Part shown: positions 41,958 through 51,389 of the stretch, in pieces | How positions within the stretch are numbered: the first letter of the stretch is position 1 | Layout: every line of letters begins with the position of its first letter | Assembly: GCA_965228975.1 (NCBI GenBank) | Contig: OZ245851.1 | Span: forward strand, 4,464,001-4,528,000 | Reading direction: 5' to 3' | Origin: JAJFJD01 sp965228975 | Lineage (GTDB): Bacteria; Pseudomonadota; Alphaproteobacteria; UBA8366 | DNA: 64,000 nt | Notes under the pieces: model-generated | What the model saw: only the letters and a program-made list of their open reading frames with translations | Databases searched by the model: none | Told to the model about the DNA's origin: nothing | Program-made: the position numbers and the translations under genes

Positions 41958-42749
41958 ATGCAGACCGTGGCGAGCAATGAAGCGGAATACAAGAAAGTTC
42001 AGCGCGAGGGCGGCGTTGGCGCGCGGCGGAGTTATATCGGTACACCGGGGTCGATGGCCGAAGGGCCGCAGGCTTTCCTCGTCGAGCGGCCCTATCCGAA
42101 CCCACGCGTTGCGCCACATTTTCACGATATCGATCAGTTCCAAGTCATCGTCGCCGGCGACGGCCGAATGGGCAAGAAGGAAGTAAAACCAATAACCTTC
42201 CAATACGCCGATGCTTTCACGCCCTATGGGCCCATCGTGGGGCGTGATGACGGGATCAGCTTTTTCACGCTGCGCGCAGTCGCCAGCGGCGGGTACTTTC
42301 CGATGCCGGGATCGAAACATTTGATGCCGGGCCGGGCCGGACGAAATATTGCCGGCGCGTTTGATATCGAGCGCGAGCCGTTGCCGCCGGGAGAGGCCGC
42401 TCGCGAACCGTTGATGGAGCCGAAAGCGGACGGCGTCTATGCCGAAGGCTTGCGCCTCGGCGCCAAGGCCACGGCGAAAGGTCTCGATACGAACGCCGGA
42501 AGCCAGTTCTATCTTGTCTGTACCGGATCACTGGTCCAGGACGGCAAGACATTGCCGCCGAAGTCCCTGATCCATGTGGAGCCGGGCGAAGCGGCGCCAA
42601 AACTACAAGCGGGACCAGACGGTGCCTGCGTACTGGCCTTGCGATTTCCATCACCGTCGGACCGACCTGGCTCGGATCCGAGCAAGTTGGGCGGCCGAAG
42701 CGAAGCCGATTATCACATGCGTCCCGATGTTGTAGACGGCGCGCGTTGA
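41958..42749 (+). CDS. Cupin-fold protein, copy 1
   Basis: A 263-residue protein with a first cupin motif VAPHFHDIDQFQVIVAGDGRMG and a second, weaker barrel around SQFYLVCTGSLVQDGK, so probably a bicupin. It is a paralogue of the protein at 63090-63842: both read PHFHxxxxFQ, then KP(I/L)T(V/F)QF or QY, AYGP or PYGP and a second barrel. GGAGGAGGA lies before the ATG at 41958, a strong ribosome site. Metal binding through the HFH histidines is expected. Function unknown; ring-cleavage dioxygenase or sensor roles are possible. Confidence 0.75.
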   Translation: MQTVASNEAEYKKVQREGGVGARRSYIGTPGSMAEGPQAFLVERPYPNPRVAPHFHDIDQFQVIVAGDGRMGKKEVKPITFQYADAFTPYGPIVGRDDGISFFTLRAVASGGYFPMPGSKHLMPGRAGRNIAGAFDIEREPLPPGEAAREPLMEPKADGVYAEGLRLGAKATAKGLDTNAGSQFYLVCTGSLVQDGKTLPPKSLIHVEPGEAAPKLQAGPDGACVLALRFPSPSDRPGSDPSKLGGRSEADYHMRPDVVDGAR

Positions 42750-42785
42750 GCCGCGCCCAAGAACCGGCGCGAATCCCGCATTTGA

Positions 42786-42950
42786 CTAGATTCGGACGTC
42801 CCGTTCCGCCAGATCGACGTCCGGTTTGCCCCCAACAACAAACTTCAGGCGGCGAATGTACGTTTTCCGCGTTTTGACGACCGCTTCCGCGTAGGAAGTG
42901 GACATGATGGGTTTTGGCGTTGATGTTCGAAATTGACCCGAGACGGACAT
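42786..42950 (-). CDS. Possible small protein (54 aa)
   Basis: Open frame between the cupin gene and the RND pump gene. From the inner ATG at 42905 it reads MSTSYAEAVVKTRKTYIRRL, then KFVVGGKPDVDLAERDVRI before TAG. Third-position GC is high in this part, as in real genes here, but no Shine-Dalgarno precedes either ATG (42950 or 42905). It may be a small gene or the N-terminal stub of a lost one. The remainder of 42750-43139 shows nothing else that I can support. Confidence 0.3.
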   Translation of the reverse strand: MSVSGQFRTSTPKPIMSTSYAEAVVKTRKTYIRRLKFVVGGKPDVDLAERDVRI

Positions 42951-43139
42951 GCGATTTGAAACAGGAACTGCATTCCATTATGGCATTGGAATCTTGTTAT
43001 GAGGGGGTGCCCAAAATCCCGAGCCGCCGTCTAGCGCGAATTATGGCCTTACATCGTCCTCGGTTCGGCCCGCACGGAGAGTAGCAGCGGAAAGCCGGCC
43101 TCACACCCATCGGCCGGTCGTGCACTGGTCCTCGAAACC

Positions 43140-46100
43140 TTAATGAGCTGAGCCGCGTTCAGTCTCCCGATTTGCCGGCTTGGCGGCAGCCAATTCTCCG
43201 GCCAGGGCGGTCGCGGCCTCGTTGCGCGGCTTGGATAACCTAGCTACCAGCGAGTAAATCGCCGGGGTCAGGAATAAGGTGAAGACGGCCGCAAGCGCCA
43301 ACCCACCAAACACGACCCAGCCGATGGCGGCGCGCGATTCCGCGCCCGGCCCGTCGCTCAGGATCAACGGCAGTCCTGCCAGAATGGTCGACGTCATGGT
43401 CATAACGATCGGCCGTACCCTGACGATTGAGGCCTCTCTCGCCGCGTCTACTACGTCCATACCTTGTTCGCGCAGTTGATTGGCGAATTCCACCATCAGG
43501 ATGGCATTCTTCGCCATTATGCCGATCAGCATTAGAACGCCGATCTGACTGTAGATATTGATCGAAGTCCCGGTGAGGCCCAAAGCGAAAATGGCGGCAC
43601 AAATGCCGAAGGGTACGGTCAGCATCACAGTCACGGCGCTGGCGATGCACTCGAATTGAGCCGCCAGGACCAGGAAGACGACGAGCAGCGCCACCAGATA
43701 GGTGACCAGCATGCCATGCGACGTCTCGTCCAACTCCGCCGCTTCATCCAGCATCAAGAGTCCAATTCCCGGCGGCAGCTCTTTGTCAGCAAGTCGCTTC
43801 ACCGCATCGGCCGCCTCGCGCAAGGTGAATCCGTCGACAGGGTCAGCGTCAACTTCGATGGCCCGGCGTTGACGATGGCGGTCGAGCTCCGCCGGCACGG
43901 CTGTTTCCGTGAAGTCAATCAGCTGCGACAGCGGCACCAGCTTGCCATCCTTCGCGTTGACATAAAGGTGGCGCACGTCCGATGGGCTGGTGACCGCACC
44001 CTGGTTCGCCTGCAGGATCACCGGAATAGCCTGGTCGTCGACGGTCAACTCGGCCACTTCATCGTTGTCGACCAGCACCTGAATGGTGGCTGCCAGGTCT
44101 TCGATCGAGACTCCGAGGTCCGCGGCCTGGCGGCGGTCGATCTGGATTGAGATTTGCGGCTGGGTGGCCCGGAACTCAACCCGAATATTCCGCAATTGCG
44201 GAATCTCCCGCTCCATCGCCTCCACGAACCGATTTGTCGCCTCGAAGATCTTGTCGTAATTGGCGCCGATCAACGCGAACTCGAGGCCGCCATCTGCGTT
44301 GCGCAGGCTGAGGCTGTTGGTACGCTGGATTCGCCCGCGGGCGCCGGGAATGGACCTGATTTCGGGGTTGAGCCGGCGCGCAATCTCGCCTTCAGTCTCA
44401 TCCCGTAAAGACCAGTCCTTCAACGGCGCCTCGATCCAAGCGCGGTTGAAATCATATCGGCCGGTAATCGTATAGAGATTGGTAATCATGCCGTCGTCGA
44501 CCAGCGGCTGGAGCATCCGCTCGACCGTTTCCACCTGTCGGTCTGTGTAATCGAGACCGACGCCGTCGGGGCCGGTCAGCCGGATGACCAAGGTGCCGCG
44601 ATCTTCTTCCGGCACCAATTCCTCGCCCAAATGCTGAAACACGATACCGGCCCCGACTATGATGATGGGGCAGATGCCGATGACAACCAGCGGTGCTGCC
44701 AGGACCCGGTCCAGCGTCCAGGAAAAGGCTGCCGCAAGCCGCCGGCCCACCCTATCGCGCGCCCTGGCAATCAAACTGGTCTCGCTGCGCTCGAGCCGCT
44801 TCAGTCGTGACGCGATCATCGGACAGAAAGTGAGCGCCACGAAGGACGAGATCGTCACAGTGATGGCAAGCACGAAGCCGAATTCGGTGAACAGGCGCCC
44901 GGCCCGGGACGGCAGAAATGAAATCGGAAGAAACACGGAGATCAAGGTGATGGTGGTAGCGACAACAGCAAAGAAGACCTGACGCGTCCCGATCACCGCG
45001 GCCGCCCGCGACCCCATGCCGAGACCGCGTTGGCGCTGAATGTTCTCCAACACGACAATGGCGTCGTCGACGACCAAGCCGGCGGCGAGCACCAGCGCCA
45101 ACAGTGTCACCAGATTGATTGAGAACCCCATCAGCCAGACCGCCGCGATCGTGCCTATCAACGAGACCGGGATTGTGACCGCCGGAAGCAAAGCCGCCCG
45201 CCATTGGCCGACGAAAATGGCGATCACCGTCACGACAATGCAAATCGCAAACGCCAGGCTCACCAAGACTTCCTTGATTGCACCCTCGATGAACCGGGAA
45301 TCGTCGGAAATGACCTGAATGGTCGTGTCCTTGTAACGGGCATTCAGGTGGCGCACGACCTCTTCGACGTCGCCGGATATCGAAACCGTGTTGGACCGCG
45401 CCTGACGCACGATGCCGAGATTAATGACCGTGCGTCCGTTCAACCGTGTGTAATTTCGGGCATCCGCCGGACCGTAGAATGCCTGCGCCACGTCGCCGAT
45501 GCGGATCGGGTCGCGGATGACCAACCGTTCGATATCCTCAGGCTTCGTGACCGAGGCATTGGCCCGCACCATCACTTCCTGCTCGTTGGACTTGAAGCTA
45601 CCGGCCGGCACGTCGTAGCGGGCATTGCGCAGAACGTCGGCCACGTCGTTGACCGAGAGCTTGTAGCTCGCCAACCGCATGGGATCGACAACGACCCGCA
45701 GCACCCGTTCACGGTCACCATAGAGCCGAACGTCGGCGACACCGTCGACCGCCATCAGCTCCGGGATGATTTCGTCCTCCACCCGGTCGGTGACGTCCTC
45801 GATCGGCAGCCGGTCACTATAAACAGACAGTTTGATGATGGACCTGGCATCATTGTCGGCCTTAACCACGAAAAGGTCTTCCACGCCATCGGGCAACCTT
45901 CCCACGATCCGGTTGACCGCTTCGCGGACATCGGCCGCCGCAGCATCCATGTCGACCGAGGTGTGGAATTCGACATGCACCCGAAGATTGTCTTCCTCGC
46001 TGGAGGAGCGAACCTTTTTGACGCCGTTGACCCGGGCCACGGCGGATTCGATGATTTTCGTGACTTCGGCGTCGATCGTCTCCGGCGACCCGCCCGGGAA

Positions 46101-46274
46101 ATTGGCGCGCACCGAAACGATCGGCCGGTCCACGTCGGGCAATTCCCTCACCTCCACGCCGAGGATCGCACTGATGCCCGCAATGATGATCAGCAGGTTG
46201 ACGACCGCGGCGAAATATGGCCGACGGACGCTAATGCCCGGGAGGCCGGTAGCCGTATTTTCAGGCTTTGCCAT
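43140..46274 (-). CDS. RND-family efflux pump, inner-membrane permease (HAE-1 type)
   Basis: Proton-driven transporter of 1044 residues with twelve predicted helices and two large periplasmic loops. The N-terminus is SVRRPYFAAVVNLLIIIAG followed by ELPDVDRPIVSV; TM4 carries the proton-relay Asp pair in GLVVDDAIVVLENI; the second half has GICAAIFAL and GIMAKNAILMVEFAN. The TM4 Asp-Asp places it among drug/solvent pumps rather than metal pumps. Its start lies 28 bp after the adaptor gene. No TolC-like outer-membrane gene is nearby, so a shared channel is assumed. Confidence 0.95.
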   Translation of the reverse strand: MAKPENTATGLPGISVRRPYFAAVVNLLIIIAGISAILGVEVRELPDVDRPIVSVRANFPGGSPETIDAEVTKIIESAVARVNGVKKVRSSSEEDNLRVHVEFHTSVDMDAAAADVREAVNRIVGRLPDGVEDLFVVKADNDARSIIKLSVYSDRLPIEDVTDRVEDEIIPELMAVDGVADVRLYGDRERVLRVVVDPMRLASYKLSVNDVADVLRNARYDVPAGSFKSNEQEVMVRANASVTKPEDIERLVIRDPIRIGDVAQAFYGPADARNYTRLNGRTVINLGIVRQARSNTVSISGDVEEVVRHLNARYKDTTIQVISDDSRFIEGAIKEVLVSLAFAICIVVTVIAIFVGQWRAALLPAVTIPVSLIGTIAAVWLMGFSINLVTLLALVLAAGLVVDDAIVVLENIQRQRGLGMGSRAAAVIGTRQVFFAVVATTITLISVFLPISFLPSRAGRLFTEFGFVLAITVTISSFVALTFCPMIASRLKRLERSETSLIARARDRVGRRLAAAFSWTLDRVLAAPLVVIGICPIIIVGAGIVFQHLGEELVPEEDRGTLVIRLTGPDGVGLDYTDRQVETVERMLQPLVDDGMITNLYTITGRYDFNRAWIEAPLKDWSLRDETEGEIARRLNPEIRSIPGARGRIQRTNSLSLRNADGGLEFALIGANYDKIFEATNRFVEAMEREIPQLRNIRVEFRATQPQISIQIDRRQAADLGVSIEDLAATIQVLVDNDEVAELTVDDQAIPVILQANQGAVTSPSDVRHLYVNAKDGKLVPLSQLIDFTETAVPAELDRHRQRRAIEVDADPVDGFTLREAADAVKRLADKELPPGIGLLMLDEAAELDETSHGMLVTYLVALLVVFLVLAAQFECIASAVTVMLTVPFGICAAIFALGLTGTSINIYSQIGVLMLIGIMAKNAILMVEFANQLREQGMDVVDAAREASIVRVRPIVMTMTSTILAGLPLILSDGPGAESRAAIGWVVFGGLALAAVFTLFLTPAIYSLVARLSKPRNEAATALAGELAAAKPANRETERGSAH

Positions 46275-46301
46275 GTTTCGCTTCTCGTCTTGGTCGTTGC
46301 C

Positions 46302-47417
46302 TCAACTGCCAGGTGCCGGCTGGAGCGGGACGTAGTTGACCTTGCGGCCCGGACGCAACCGCTGCACACCCTCCACCACGACCAGGTCGCCCTTCTTGAT
46401 GTTGCCCGAAACCAGTATGTGCTGACTGAAACGCTTGATGCTGCGGACGTCGACACGCTCCGTCCGGTCGTCAACCACCCGCCAGACGAAGCTCTTGCCG
46501 TTCTTCCACTGCAGGGCCAGTTCCGGAACGGTGGGATAGGTCTCACCGGAAATCGTGAGTTCGACGGCGAAAGACATGCCGGGTCTGAGCGCATCATGTT
46601 GGTTGGGAAGCGAGGCCCGTACCATTACCGTGCGCGAAGCCGGCTCGATCCGGCTGTCGATCCGGTCGATGGTGCCCTGAAAGCTTCGGCCCGGGAAGCT
46701 CGGTGTCAACGCGGTCACCTTTTGTCCCTTGGCGACCGCGGCGAAGAACTGTTCCGGCACCTCGATTTCGACCAGCAGCACGCGACGGTCGTCAATGGTG
46801 ATCAGCGGCGTTGTCGTCGCCACCCGGTCGCCCACCTCCACCTTCGGAATTCCGACGATTCCCGCGAAGGGCGCCCGAATTGTCCGTTTCGAAAGCGCCT
46901 CCAAGGCCTGGTCCAGCTCCAGAGCGGTGCGCTGCACCATGGCCTCCATGTCCTCGACATTGGCCCTGGAATTCACCCTGCGGTTTCGCAACTGGCGGGA
47001 TCGTTCCAGGTGAAGCTTCGCTTCCTTAAGCCTAACGTGGGTGACATTCACGGCCAATTCGGCATCGCGGCTGTCGAGTGAAAGGATCTTTTCGCCTGCT
47101 TTCACCGGATCCCCTGCTTGCACGTCGAAGCTCACCACCTGACCGGGCACTTCGGGGTAAAGCGTCACGAATCGGCGCGCGCGGGCGGTGGCGATGGCTT
47201 CGATCGTGACATCATTAGCGCTCTGGCCAACCTGCGCCACCACCACGGGGACTCCGTATTTTCGTTTGCTGCGTCGTTCGGCCGTACCCTTCTCTCCACC
47301 GGAAATCGCAGCTATTACTTCAGCGACCGAATCCTGCTCAACCCATAGCGCGGCGGCTACTCCACTCAGCCCCAAAAAGATGGCAAGCTGAATCGTGATG
47401 GATAATTTGCGCTTCAT
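46302..47417 (-). CDS. RND efflux periplasmic adaptor (membrane fusion protein)
   Basis: A 371-residue MFP subunit: N-terminal membrane anchor (LSITIQLAIFLGLSGVAAALW), the lipoyl-like half motif GQVVSFDVQAGDPVKAGEKIL, a helical hairpin about residues 125-180, then the second lipoyl half ending APFAGIVGIPKVEVGDRV and a beta-barrel domain. The partner permease gene follows after 28 bp on the same strand. The upstream region contains two inverted repeats that may bind a regulator. Confidence 0.93.
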   Translation of the reverse strand: MKRKLSITIQLAIFLGLSGVAAALWVEQDSVAEVIAAISGGEKGTAERRSKRKYGVPVVVAQVGQSANDVTIEAIATARARRFVTLYPEVPGQVVSFDVQAGDPVKAGEKILSLDSRDAELAVNVTHVRLKEAKLHLERSRQLRNRRVNSRANVEDMEAMVQRTALELDQALEALSKRTIRAPFAGIVGIPKVEVGDRVATTTPLITIDDRRVLLVEIEVPEQFFAAVAKGQKVTALTPSFPGRSFQGTIDRIDSRIEPASRTVMVRASLPNQHDALRPGMSFAVELTISGETYPTVPELALQWKNGKSFVWRVVDDRTERVDVRSIKRFSQHILVSGNIKKGDLVVVEGVQRLRPGRKVNYVPLQPAPGS

Positions 47418-47868
47418 TTCTCGGTCCTCTGAAGCACCACCTCAGTGTCGTCCGGAAGACAAACCCGTAAATCGGTTTTCTCCAGCGGCGGCATTCGAGC
47501 AATTTCCGACTGGCATAAAAATTACCATTAAATCGAGATTTTCATGAATCTCTGCTTTGCGCCAATCGACAGGCGTCGATTGGCTCTGTTGAATCGGGAC
47601 TCAGCCCCCCATAAAACCGAAGCGCAGAGCTTCCGAAATTGGCAAAATGCGCACATTCCCGCGATCGAGTTCGGTGTCAATTGATGACCCAAACCAAACA
47701 TTGGGTTAGGGTCTGAACGTCGTTCGTCGAATGCAGATCTTACTAAGAACTAATCGGCCCACGGGGACAGATGTCACGGTAATCTTTTAACGGCGGCTTA
47801 CCCTCGAACTTAAAATCCAAGCGGCAAACGTCGCAATAATTGATCCTCAACGAAAGGGTTCGTGCGCC
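47418..47868. other. Divergent intergenic region with two inverted repeats
   Basis: 451 bp between the RND operon (leftward) and the EamA exporter (rightward). It is AT-richer than average and holds GAGATT-TTCATG-AATCTC at 47535-47552 and a perfect 10-bp repeat at 47561-47584. No gene is seen. Confidence 0.5.
47535..47584. promoter_or_regulatory. Two adjacent inverted repeats upstream of the RND operon
   Basis: The first is GAGATT (47535-47540), 6-nt spacer, AATCTC (47547-47552). The second is GCCAATCGAC (47561-47570), AGGC, GTCGATTGGC (47575-47584), a perfect 10-bp stem. They lie 118-167 bp upstream of the adaptor start. Candidate operators for an efflux repressor; no regulator gene is adjacent, so the binding protein would be encoded elsewhere. 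Confidence 0.45.
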
Positions 47869-48750
47869 TTGTTGGAAGCGAAAGTCAAGCGCGACGAATT
47901 TGGATCTTCTCTCCGCGGCGTGGCCTGCATGGTCTTATCGCTTTTCGTGTTCATGTTGAGCGAAGCCATAACGAAGTGGCTGACGCAGGGATACCCGATT
48001 GGCCAGATCGTTTTCATTCGCAGCTTTTTCTTTTTCGTACCGATCTTGGCGATCATCGGATTTCGAAAGGATTGGCGGGCGCTTCACATCCAAAATTGGC
48101 GTCTTCAAGGGGTGCGGGCCCTGTTGTTTGTCGCATCGACATTCCTCATCGTCGCAGCAATCAAGTTCCTGCCGCTGGCCAACGCCGTCGCCTTCATCCA
48201 CTCCGCCCCCCTCATGATCACGGCGCTCGCAGCAATACTTCTCGCTGAACGGGTCGGGGTTCACCGATGGTGTGCGGTCGCTATTGGATTCATCGGTATT
48301 CTCATTATGACCCGCCCGACAGCGGGCGCTTTCCAGCTCTCAGCGCTGGTGGCGATTGGCGCGGCGGCAGCCACCGCGCTGCGCGACATCGTCACGCGCA
48401 AAATGAGCGACACGGAATCAACGACGGCGACACTCGCATTCTCCACCGCGATCCTCATATTTGCCGCGGGTCTTACCACTCCATTCTTCTGGGTCACACC
48501 AACTGGAGTTGATCTCGTTTTGATGGCTGCATCAGGCGTGCTGATGGGGACGGCCCACTATCTCTTGATCGAGGCATATCGCTGGGCCGAAGCCGGCATC
48601 GTGGCCCCCTTCAAATACACGTCGCTAATCTGGGCAACGCTGCTCGGGTACCTCATCTGGGATGATTTGCCCGATCGATGGGTTATCTCTGGTGCGGCCT
48701 TGATTATTGGCGGCGGTCTCTATGTTCTGCATCGCGAAACTAAGAGATAG
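47869..48750 (+). CDS. EamA/DMT-superfamily transporter, copy 2
   Basis: Ten-helix inner-membrane exporter of 293 residues, paralogous to the gene at 8206-9075. Shared stretches include GQIVFIRSFFFFVP versus GQLIALRAAFVFIP, AIGFIGILIMTRP and APFKYTSLIWATLLGYLIW. The start is probably TTG at 47869, since the aligned N-terminus of copy 1 extends equally far; the first in-frame ATG is 47929, within the first helix. AAAGGG lies about 10 nt upstream. Substrate unknown. Confidence 0.86.
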   Translation: MLEAKVKRDEFGSSLRGVACMVLSLFVFMLSEAITKWLTQGYPIGQIVFIRSFFFFVPILAIIGFRKDWRALHIQNWRLQGVRALLFVASTFLIVAAIKFLPLANAVAFIHSAPLMITALAAILLAERVGVHRWCAVAIGFIGILIMTRPTAGAFQLSALVAIGAAAATALRDIVTRKMSDTESTTATLAFSTAILIFAAGLTTPFFWVTPTGVDLVLMAASGVLMGTAHYLLIEAYRWAEAGIVAPFKYTSLIWATLLGYLIWDDLPDRWVISGAALIIGGGLYVLHRETKR

Positions 48751-48902
48751 ACCCGGCGCCTTCCGGAACCGAAATCCCGTTTCGCCGGAAGAGACGCTTT
48801 TGAATTCCGCGCACCGGAGAAAATACATCGGCACATGCGGCCGGAATTCACGCAAGCACCGCCCCACAACAGGCACGATGCATGGTGCGGGGGCCGGCGG
48901 TC

Positions 48903-49787
48903 CTATTCGGCCGCCTCGAAAAACTTGTTCCCGAGTATGCTCTGATTGTCGTAAATCGACCCCTTGATCAAGCCCGGACGCGTTGGGAGCGGAATCCGCA
49001 CCGGCACTTCCTTCATGCGAGGGGCAAGTGTCGGCTGGCCGCGCACAATCCGGCTGTCGAAGGCTTCGAGCCCGCCTTTGAGGTCGTGGAGCGGCCACGC
49101 GTCGTTCGCCGCATAGGCGTATAACAGAAAGCGCCGCGACCGCGCCGACCGGTTCGGGGCCGACCCATGAACCAGCCGGGCGTGGTGGATGGTCAACGAA
49201 CCTGCTGGCCCCATCAAGGGCACTGCCTTGGATAAATCGGCGTCGCAATTTTCAACGTCCATCGCGCCACAGAAATATGGGCCTTCGTGATGGTTGTAGG
49301 TTGGCCCTTTGTGGCTGCCGGGGATAACCATCATGGGGCCATTCTCCTCCGTGCAGTCGTCGAGGTAGATGCCGACCGCCAGCACATCGTCATTGGTGTG
49401 CGGGTAAAAGGCCCAGTCCTGATGCCATTCAATCGGTTCGCCCGTGCCGGCCGACTTCATGTTGATCTTGGTGTTATGAATGCGCACACCCGACGGCATC
49501 AACGGATCGAGTAGATCGAGTATTACCGGGTCGGCGGCGAGCCGCTGGAAGTATTCCGAATGCTCGTGCGGAGATTTTATGCGACGAACGCGGGGCTTTT
49601 CCGGCGTATGGCTCGGGTCGAGATCGAGCATCGGGATTGCTTCGGTAAGCGTGGAAGCGACAGCGACCAACCGTTCGGTCTCGGCGACCGATGCCTGGAG
49701 GACTTCGTTTGGCACCACGTCGCGCAATACGAGATACCCCTGCTCGTCGTAGAAGTCGATTTCGTCCTGCGTTAGCGTCCGACCCAT
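48903..49787 (-). CDS. Phytanoyl-CoA dioxygenase (PhyH) family protein
   Basis: Fe(II)/2-oxoglutarate oxygenase of 294 residues. The iron triad is EWHQDWAFYPH (His, Asp) and ARLVHGSAPNRS (distal His); the Arg a few residues later (SARSRRFLLYAYA) binds 2-oxoglutarate. The N-terminus LTQDEIDFYDEQGYLVLRDVV is the standard PhyH opening. The ATG at 49787 follows AGAGGA by 6-7 nt, which excludes the upstream ATG at 49835. It is the third Fe/2OG oxygenase in the window but a different family from the TauD pair. It may act with the oxidoreductase encoded behind it. Confidence 0.9.
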   Translation of the reverse strand: MGRTLTQDEIDFYDEQGYLVLRDVVPNEVLQASVAETERLVAVASTLTEAIPMLDLDPSHTPEKPRVRRIKSPHEHSEYFQRLAADPVILDLLDPLMPSGVRIHNTKINMKSAGTGEPIEWHQDWAFYPHTNDDVLAVGIYLDDCTEENGPMMVIPGSHKGPTYNHHEGPYFCGAMDVENCDADLSKAVPLMGPAGSLTIHHARLVHGSAPNRSARSRRFLLYAYAANDAWPLHDLKGGLEAFDSRIVRGQPTLAPRMKEVPVRIPLPTRPGLIKGSIYDNQSILGNKFFEAAE

Positions 49788-49957
49788 ATCGTTCCTCTCA
49801 GGCATTTTCATCTGCCAGTCAGCGACGGCAATCAAAGGTATAGTAACATCATACGGTTAGAATAGAAATTCCGACGTCTGTTCGAAGCCAGCTATTGGGC
49901 GCGGAGCCGCGCGGCATGCCATTCCGGAATCGGTACCGCTGTATCCCGGCTCAGGCT

Positions 49958-51058
49958 CTACGCCAGCTTGATGACCTTGCCTTCCTTGTGGGAGCGCTCC
50001 ATGGCGTCGATCAGCGCATGCCGCACGACAGCATCGTCGAAATCGGGCGCGTCTGTGGTGCCCGTTCGCATTGCACTGGCGAAACGGGCGTAAGCCTGCG
50101 CAACGTTTCTCCCAGGGCCCGCGGCCATATCCGCAGGAATAAGCTGGTAGCTGTCAGGCGGGGTAATCTCCGCCATGCTCTCGTTCCCGATGGCAAATTG
50201 GAGGTGACTGGGCGCAACATTGACGGATTTGGAGGTCAGCACCAGGGTCCCCTTGCGGCCATAAATCTCCATGCGCGTGCCGCTCGCGTTATATGGGACG
50301 CTGGCCACCTGGTAGGATACTTCCGCGCCGCTTTTGAGCACGCCTGCGGCGGTGACGGTGTCCGGCGCGTCCACAGGAAAGTCTTCCCCCGTTACGGCAT
50401 GCTTCCACATGTCGATGCGCGTCGTAACGCGTGCGCTGATCTCGGCGAACTCTCCTACGATGTAACACAGTGCATCTATGGAATGTCCGCCCGGGATGGT
50501 CATGGGGTTGGCGCCGTTCTTGCGAATCCCCTGCCAGATGCGGCCATCCCCGCGCTCGGTAATTGCGCCGACCATCACGCTTAGGTTGACGGTTACGATC
50601 TCGCCGATTTCGCCGTTGGCAACGAGATCGCGGGCGTACATTACGGCCGGACTACTTTGCGCCTGTAATCCGACCAAAGTCGGTAGCTCGGCTGCTTTGG
50701 CGCTGTCGGCCATCTCTTTCGCTTCTGCCACATGGGCTCCCAGAGGCCACTCGCAGCAGACCGGCTTGTTGGCCTCAATAGCGGGCATCACGAGTTGCTT
50801 ATGCAACGGTACGCGAACAACAACCGCGATGAGATCGACATCGGGGTGCGCGACCATCTCGCTCATGTCGTGAAAGGCGAGCGCGGCACCGAACTTCTCG
50901 GCCGAAGCCTTCGCGGTCTCCTCGTGCGCGGTGCAAACCGCCTTTAGTTCATAGTCGGGCAACGCCTGTAGCGCCGGTACATGGGCGTTAGCGCCCCAGC
51001 CACTTCCGCCCGGCGTAACGGTTGCACCGACGATTCCAACCCTGATTTTATCTGCCAC
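49958..51058 (-). CDS. Gfo/Idh/MocA-family oxidoreductase
   Basis: NAD(P)-dependent oxidoreductase of 366 residues. The N-terminal Rossmann domain begins KIRVGIVGATVTPGGSGWG, and the family motif is CEWPLGAHVAEAKEMAD (usual form EKPLA). The C-terminal domain includes GGHSIDALCYIVGEF, with the His-Asp typical of the active site. The start is GTG at 51058 with AAGGAA 6 nt upstream. The family acts on sugars, inositols or similar polyols. It lies 170 bp upstream of the PhyH gene on the same strand. Confidence 0.88.
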   Translation of the reverse strand: MADKIRVGIVGATVTPGGSGWGANAHVPALQALPDYELKAVCTAHEETAKASAEKFGAALAFHDMSEMVAHPDVDLIAVVVRVPLHKQLVMPAIEANKPVCCEWPLGAHVAEAKEMADSAKAAELPTLVGLQAQSSPAVMYARDLVANGEIGEIVTVNLSVMVGAITERGDGRIWQGIRKNGANPMTIPGGHSIDALCYIVGEFAEISARVTTRIDMWKHAVTGEDFPVDAPDTVTAAGVLKSGAEVSYQVASVPYNASGTRMEIYGRKGTLVLTSKSVNVAPSHLQFAIGNESMAEITPPDSYQLIPADMAAGPGRNVAQAYARFASAMRTGTTDAPDFDDAVVRHALIDAMERSHKEGKVIKLA

Positions 51059-51389
51059 GATGAATTCCTTTGCCCGCGATAACGACTAAGTGTCGCCTGA
51101 GGGACGAGCATAGCACGCTTCGGCCTAGCCCTCTTACTAACGTCCGTTCTCGGCACTGTTAGAGCAAATCGGGTCCTTCGACAGCCTCGGCCGGCAAAAG
51201 ACATTTCAAAAAATTGAACGAGTTTCGCTTACCGCTCAATTGCAGTGATGCAAAATCGTTGGTCTTGGACCAGCCATAAACTCGCTTCAGATTCTGGCCA
51301 ATATTTCCTTGTAGGCTCACTCAGGCAACAGACGCCCTACCTAGCCGCACCAATCTTCCGGCCAATGGCCTTGCCCCGCCGAACGAAAT
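51059..51389. other. Intergenic region
   Basis: 331 bp between the oxidoreductase start and the MetE-like gene's end. It must contain the promoter of the oxidoreductase. No gene, clear hairpin or repeat was recognised. Confidence 0.4.

Noticed and set aside
45204..47081. 625-codon open frame on the plus strand
   Set aside because: Antisense to the RND permease and adaptor genes; His/Asp/Arg-rich composition typical of a shadow frame.
47581..47592. GGCTCTGTTGAA, similar to IS6/IS26 terminal repeats
   Set aside because: The next bases diverge, there is no partner repeat within 1 kb and no transposase relic; probably chance next to the 10-bp inverted repeat.
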